Assembly: GCF_019200975.1 (NCBI RefSeq)
Contig: NZ_JAHTMR010000016.1
Location: 6 to 64,005 of the forward strand
Direction: 5' to 3'
DNA: 64,000 nucleotides
Origin: Pseudomonas sp. PD9R
GTDB lineage: Bacteria > Pseudomonadota > Gammaproteobacteria > Pseudomonadales > Pseudomonadaceae
The translations under genes and the position numbers were made by a program. Within the stretch, counting starts at the first letter, position 1, and each line of letters opens with the position of its first letter. The notes beneath the pieces were generated by a model. It did no database searches. It saw only the letters and a program-made list of their open reading frames with translations, and was not told where the DNA came from. Below are positions 60,444 through 64,000 of this stretch, one piece after another.

Positions 60444-63304
60444 TACAGGGCCTCCACGAGTGCGCGCACTTCGTTCGCGCTGCCCACGGCCAGCGCCGCT
60501 TGGGCAAGGGTTTGCGTCTGGCTCAGGCTGAGTTCGCGAACCCGCGCCTTGACCTCGGGAATGCTGCGCGCGCCCACACTCAACTCATCCACGCCCAACC
60601 CGACCAACACCGGCACCGCCAGCGGATCGGCCGCCAGCTCACCGCACACGCCAACCCATTTGCCATGGGCATGGGCCGCGCGCACGGTGATGTCGATCAG
60701 TTGGAGTACAGCCGGATGCAGGCCATCGGCCTGGGCCGACAAGGTCGGGTGACCACGGTCGATGGCCAGCGTGTACTGAGTCAGGTCATTGGTGCCGACG
60801 CTGAAGAAATCGACTTCCTTGGCCAGCACCGGCGCCAGCAATGCGGCCGACGGCACTTCGATCATGATCCCCAGTTGCAGGTCCGCGACCGGGATTTCCA
60901 GGCGCAGGCGCTCGGTCATGTCCCGGGCCTGCCGCCACTCTTCAACACTGCCGACCATGGGAAACATGATCCGCAGCGGACGGTTGTCAGCGGCACGCAG
61001 CAAGGCGCGCAATTGCGCTTCCATGATCTGCGGCCGTTGCAAGGTGAGGCGAATGCCGCGCACACCGAGAAACGGGTTTTCTTCCTTGGCAATCGGCCAA
61101 TACGGCAGCGGTTTATCGCCACCAACGTCGAGGGTGCGCACCACCAGCGGTCGACCGGCCAGGCCATCAAGTACACGGCGGTATTCGGCTTCCTGGGTCG
61201 CCTCGTCCGGCGCTTGCGGGTGGGCCATGAAAATCAGTTCGGTGCGCAACAGGCCAATGCCTTCGGCACCCTGCTCCACCGCGCTAATGACGCCTGCGCT
61301 TTCGCCGATATTGGCGAACACTTCGACCGCATGACCGTCAGTGGTCAGGGCTGGTTGATGACGTTGTTCGGCGGCGGCATTCAGCCGTTGCTCGCGGGTG
61401 TCACGCTCTTCGGTAGCGCGCTGCAAGGTCGTGGCGTCGGCATCGACGTGCAAACGACCGCGTTGGCCATCAAGCAACAACGGCGTGCCCGGCGCCAGCA
61501 GCAGCACCGCCGCACCGGCGCCGACCAATGCCGGAATACCGAGCGCTCGGGCGACGATAGCGCTGTGAGCGGTGGCGCCACCTCGGGCGGTTAGGATGCC
61601 GGCGACACGGGTCGGATCAAGACGCGCCACGTCCGACGGACCGACTTCGTCCATCACCAGAATGTACGGTTGCTCGGGTTCGCTCGGGGTTTCGATGCCA
61701 CACAGTTGCGCCAGCACACGACGACCGATATCACGCAAATCAGCGGCGCGCTCGGCGAGCAACGCATCCTGCAACGCTTCCTGCTGCCGGGCTGCCGCTT
61801 CGATCACCGACATCCACGCCGCTTCCGCGCTTTCGCCTTGCTTGAGACGGGTGTCGACGTCATCGGTCAATTCCGGGTCGTCGAGCATCTCCTGATGGGT
61901 GACAAAAATCTCGCGAATCGCCTTGGCCTTGCTGCGTTCGATCAGGCCACCGATGTCGCGCCGTACATCCGCCAATGCTTGCTTGAGACGTTCGCGTTCG
62001 ATGGCGGCGGACTCACCGCGCAACGGGTAATCGATGGCTTGCAGCACTTGAATGTGCGCCGGGCCGATGGCGATGCCCGGCGCGGCGGCGATGGCCTGGA
62101 CCAGACTGCCAGACGCCGGTGCGAGCACCACCGTCGCTACTTCGACGAGCACCTCTTGAACTTGACTGACCGCTGGCAGCGGCTCGATTTCTTCACCGAG
62201 GCCTTCTTCGATGGCAACCAGCAACGCCGGTAACGCATCGGCGGCGATGCTCGGTTCGGCGATGATTTCCAGCACCTGACCGCGACGGGCGCCGAGGCTG
62301 AGCAGTTTGCTCAAGCTCTTCACCGACACCGCGCTGTCCTGACTGTCGACGAGGCGGATGCGAATTTCGCCTTCAAAACTTTTCGCCAATTGCGCGAGAA
62401 TCTTCGCCGGACGCGCATGCAAACCGTGGGCGTTGGCCAGCGCAATCCGCGCACTCGGCCAGTCCGCCGGCAGTTCACCGCCGAGCACTTCAAGCACCGC
62501 GCGGCAACTGGTGGCGCGGCCCAACTCATGGCCGCGACCTTCAATCAGCAACGCGCACAGTCGTTCGAGCAACGCTTGATGGGCTTCGCCAAGACTGGCC
62601 AGGCAGAACAACCCACTCAACGGCTGACCCAGGTAACGCAGGGGTCTGTCCGGGGTAACGAACGCCAGGCCGGGGCGCTTGACCGTTTGCTCACTGTGTA
62701 ACCACCACAGGCCATCACCCAACGGCAGCGCTTCGACCTGCTGCAACACGGCGGAAAAACCGTTGCTCACACAGTCCGCCTGACGCAGCAAACGCGCGCC
62801 GCGCCAGACCAGCTCTTCGAAATCCTCTGCGGCAACGCCCAGGCCGATCATCTGTGCATCCAGCGCCAGCTCTTGCGGCGCACCTTGCAGCAGTTTCAGC
62901 AGCGACTCTGCGGTGCTGGCACGACGCAGCGCCTGACCCAGATCGGTCTCGCCGAGGGCACGTGTCAGCAATTGCAGCAGGCGTAAATGTTCATCGGATT
63001 TGGCGGCAATACCGATCGCCAGATAGACGATCTGCCCGTCGCCCCAATCCACACCGTCGGGGAACTGCATCAGGCGCACGCCGGTGGAAAACACCTGATC
63101 GCGGGTTTGCGGCGTACCGTGGGGAATGGCAATACCTTGACCGAGAAAGGTCGAGCCCTGGGCTTCACGCGCTTGCAGGCCGGCGAGGTAGCCCTCGGCA
63201 ACCAGGCCATCGGCAACCAGATGGCTGGCCAGCAATTGCAACGCTGCGGACTTATCCGCAGCCGATTGGCCCATGGATATCTGCTCTATGGTGAGCTCGA
63301 GCAT
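60443..63304 (-). CDS. fruB: Fructose PTS multiphosphoryl transfer protein EIIA-HPr-EI
   Basis: A 953-residue fusion: EIIA(Fru) (about 1-145, active H62 in IPHGTP), a linker domain, HPr (about 284-370, active H296 in GLHARPA) and enzyme I (about 400-953, active H580 in GGATAHSAIVA, with the C-terminal PEP-binding region GTNDLTQYTLA). One polypeptide thus carries the whole phosphorelay from PEP to FruA, as in other pseudomonads, where fructose is the only PTS sugar in most species. AAAAAGGAG precedes the ATG. Confidence 0.97.
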   Translation of the reverse strand: MLELTIEQISMGQSAADKSAALQLLASHLVADGLVAEGYLAGLQAREAQGSTFLGQGIAIPHGTPQTRDQVFSTGVRLMQFPDGVDWGDGQIVYLAIGIAAKSDEHLRLLQLLTRALGETDLGQALRRASTAESLLKLLQGAPQELALDAQMIGLGVAAEDFEELVWRGARLLRQADCVSNGFSAVLQQVEALPLGDGLWWLHSEQTVKRPGLAFVTPDRPLRYLGQPLSGLFCLASLGEAHQALLERLCALLIEGRGHELGRATSCRAVLEVLGGELPADWPSARIALANAHGLHARPAKILAQLAKSFEGEIRIRLVDSQDSAVSVKSLSKLLSLGARRGQVLEIIAEPSIAADALPALLVAIEEGLGEEIEPLPAVSQVQEVLVEVATVVLAPASGSLVQAIAAAPGIAIGPAHIQVLQAIDYPLRGESAAIERERLKQALADVRRDIGGLIERSKAKAIREIFVTHQEMLDDPELTDDVDTRLKQGESAEAAWMSVIEAAARQQEALQDALLAERAADLRDIGRRVLAQLCGIETPSEPEQPYILVMDEVGPSDVARLDPTRVAGILTARGGATAHSAIVARALGIPALVGAGAAVLLLAPGTPLLLDGQRGRLHVDADATTLQRATEERDTREQRLNAAAEQRHQPALTTDGHAVEVFANIGESAGVISAVEQGAEGIGLLRTELIFMAHPQAPDEATQEAEYRRVLDGLAGRPLVVRTLDVGGDKPLPYWPIAKEENPFLGVRGIRLTLQRPQIMEAQLRALLRAADNRPLRIMFPMVGSVEEWRQARDMTERLRLEIPVADLQLGIMIEVPSAALLAPVLAKEVDFFSVGTNDLTQYTLAIDRGHPTLSAQADGLHPAVLQLIDITVRAAHAHGKWVGVCGELAADPLAVPVLVGLGVDELSVGARSIPEVKARVRELSLSQTQTLAQAALAVGSANEVRALVEAL

Positions 63305-63597
63305 GCTTTCTCCTTTTTGGCGCCTGTGGGCACCAGGTATTGTTTTGAATGATTCAGCTTAGGCGCTTGCCTTAAAACAATCTTTGGCGGTTTCGTGGCA
63401 GAACCGGCCAAAGGCACCCATAACGTAGAAAATACGCTTGCTGAAACGTTTAATCTAGATTGATTGGCACGTTACTCGATAATGCCCCATCCTTGAAGTC
63501 CAACTTGTCGGATGCGTGAAGGCGAGGTCGCCTGCCTGAATCGGGTAGGATTGACGAAAATGTCGAGGCAAGCTCGAAAAAACAAGGAACTCCCGGG
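63305..63597. other. Divergent fruB/fruR intergenic region
   Basis: 293 nt holding both promoters and the Cra operator. Apart from the operator no strong promoter match was chosen. Confidence 0.6.
63442..63453. promoter_or_regulatory. FruR/Cra operator
   Basis: TGAAACGTTTAA, whose reverse complement TTAAACGTTTCA is the P. putida Cra operator as I recall it, 138 nt upstream of fruB and 145 nt upstream of fruR. Release of Cra by fructose 1-phosphate would induce fruBKA. Confidence 0.85.
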
Positions 63598-64000
63598 TTG
63601 AAACTCAGTGATATCGCCCAGTTGGCCGGTGTGTCCGTTACCACCGCCAGCTATGTCATCAATGGCAAGGCCGAACAGCAGCGCATCAGTCGTGCCACCG
63701 TCGAACGCGTACGTGCGGTCGTCGAGCAACATGGCTTCACGCCCAACCCCCAAGCCGCCGGGTTGCGCAGTCGGCATACCCGAACATTAGGGTTCATTCT
63801 GCCGGATCTGGAAAACCCCAGTTACGCACGAATCGCCAAACTGCTTGAACAAGGCGCGCGGGCTCGCGGCTATCAGTTGCTGATCGCCAGTTCCGACGAC
63901 GCGCCGGACAGCGAACGGCAACTGCTGCAACTGTTCCGTGCTCGGCGCTGCGACGCACTGATTGTTGCCAGTTGCCTTCCGCCGGGCGACGACAGCTACC
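63598..64000 (+). CDS. fruR: Fructose repressor FruR/Cra (partial, runs off window)
   Basis: The first 134 codons of a LacI/GalR-family regulator: the helix-turn-helix (LSDIAQLAGVSVTTASYVIN) and hinge helix region, then the start of the periplasmic-binding-like domain (TLGFILPDLENPSYARIAKL). It uses a TTG start with AAGGAA 8 nt upstream. An out-of-frame ATG at 63560 reaches a stop quickly. It is divergent from fruBKA, which it should repress until fructose 1-phosphate binds. The C-terminal part lies beyond the window. Confidence 0.93.
   Translation, partial: MKLSDIAQLAGVSVTTASYVINGKAEQQRISRATVERVRAVVEQHGFTPNPQAAGLRSRHTRTLGFILPDLENPSYARIAKLLEQGARARGYQLLIASSDDAPDSERQLLQLFRARRCDALIVASCLPPGDDSY

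Overview
The window looks like chromosomal DNA of a Pseudomonas of the fluorescens/putida lineage. The evidence is high-GC coding sequence with Pseudomonas gene orders (mreBCD-maf-rng, gatCAB, roxSR, dpp with an OprD-type porin, piuABC, fruBKA) and intergenic spaces filled with palindromic REP-type repeats of several families typical of fluorescent pseudomonads. I saw no tRNA, rRNA, prophage, insertion sequence or CRISPR array. Layout: (1) 44-11353, minus strand: one long cell-envelope and housekeeping cluster, mreB-mreC-mreD-maf-rng-yhdP-nitrilase-tldD. (2) 11565-14776, plus strand: the gatCAB amidotransferase operon for indirect Gln/Asn-tRNA synthesis, followed by a small RlpA-like lipoprotein, a Na/Ca exchanger overlapping a carboxymuconolactone-decarboxylase-family gene, and a minus-strand AEC transporter. 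(3) 18086-24768, minus strand: a complete galactarate module. It holds a GntR/FadR-family regulator, 5-dehydro-4-deoxyglucarate dehydratase, 2,5-dioxovalerate dehydrogenase, an MFS importer and galactarate dehydratase GarD. Sugar acid is converted to 2-oxoglutarate, and related palindromic operators lie before both the catabolic genes and the regulator gene. (4) 24935-29633: an SbmA/YddA-like ABC exporter, the RoxS/RoxR redox two-component pair and a SIMPL-domain periplasmic protein. (5) 30131-40917, plus strand: a dipeptide uptake operon with three binding proteins, the OpdP-type porin and DppBCDF, with strong hairpins at several gene junctions. (6) 41084-47265: a small acidic secreted protein, peptide-release factor 3, and a four-gene osmoprotectant ABC transporter. 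(7) 47926-57618: ornithine decarboxylase behind a long structured leader, a Sel1-repeat protein coupled to the PiuC hydroxylase, the divergent PiuA TonB receptor, a PepSY/flavodoxin-reductase fusion and a Tat-exported PhoD-like phosphatase. (8) 57751-64000: the fructose PTS operon fruB-fruK-fruA, with a divergent, truncated fruR (cra) at the right edge and an exact match to the recalled P. putida Cra operator between them. The most interesting non-coding signals are four. The ornithine decarboxylase leader has mutually exclusive pairings that include the ribosome-binding region. The spacer between the first two peptide-binding-protein genes has alternative hairpins. The galactarate module has its matched operator set. 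The mreC reading frame appears to start at a rare ATT codon behind a strong Shine-Dalgarno sequence. Coordinates come from reading the sequence by eye. All functions rest on motif and family recognition, and no searches were run.
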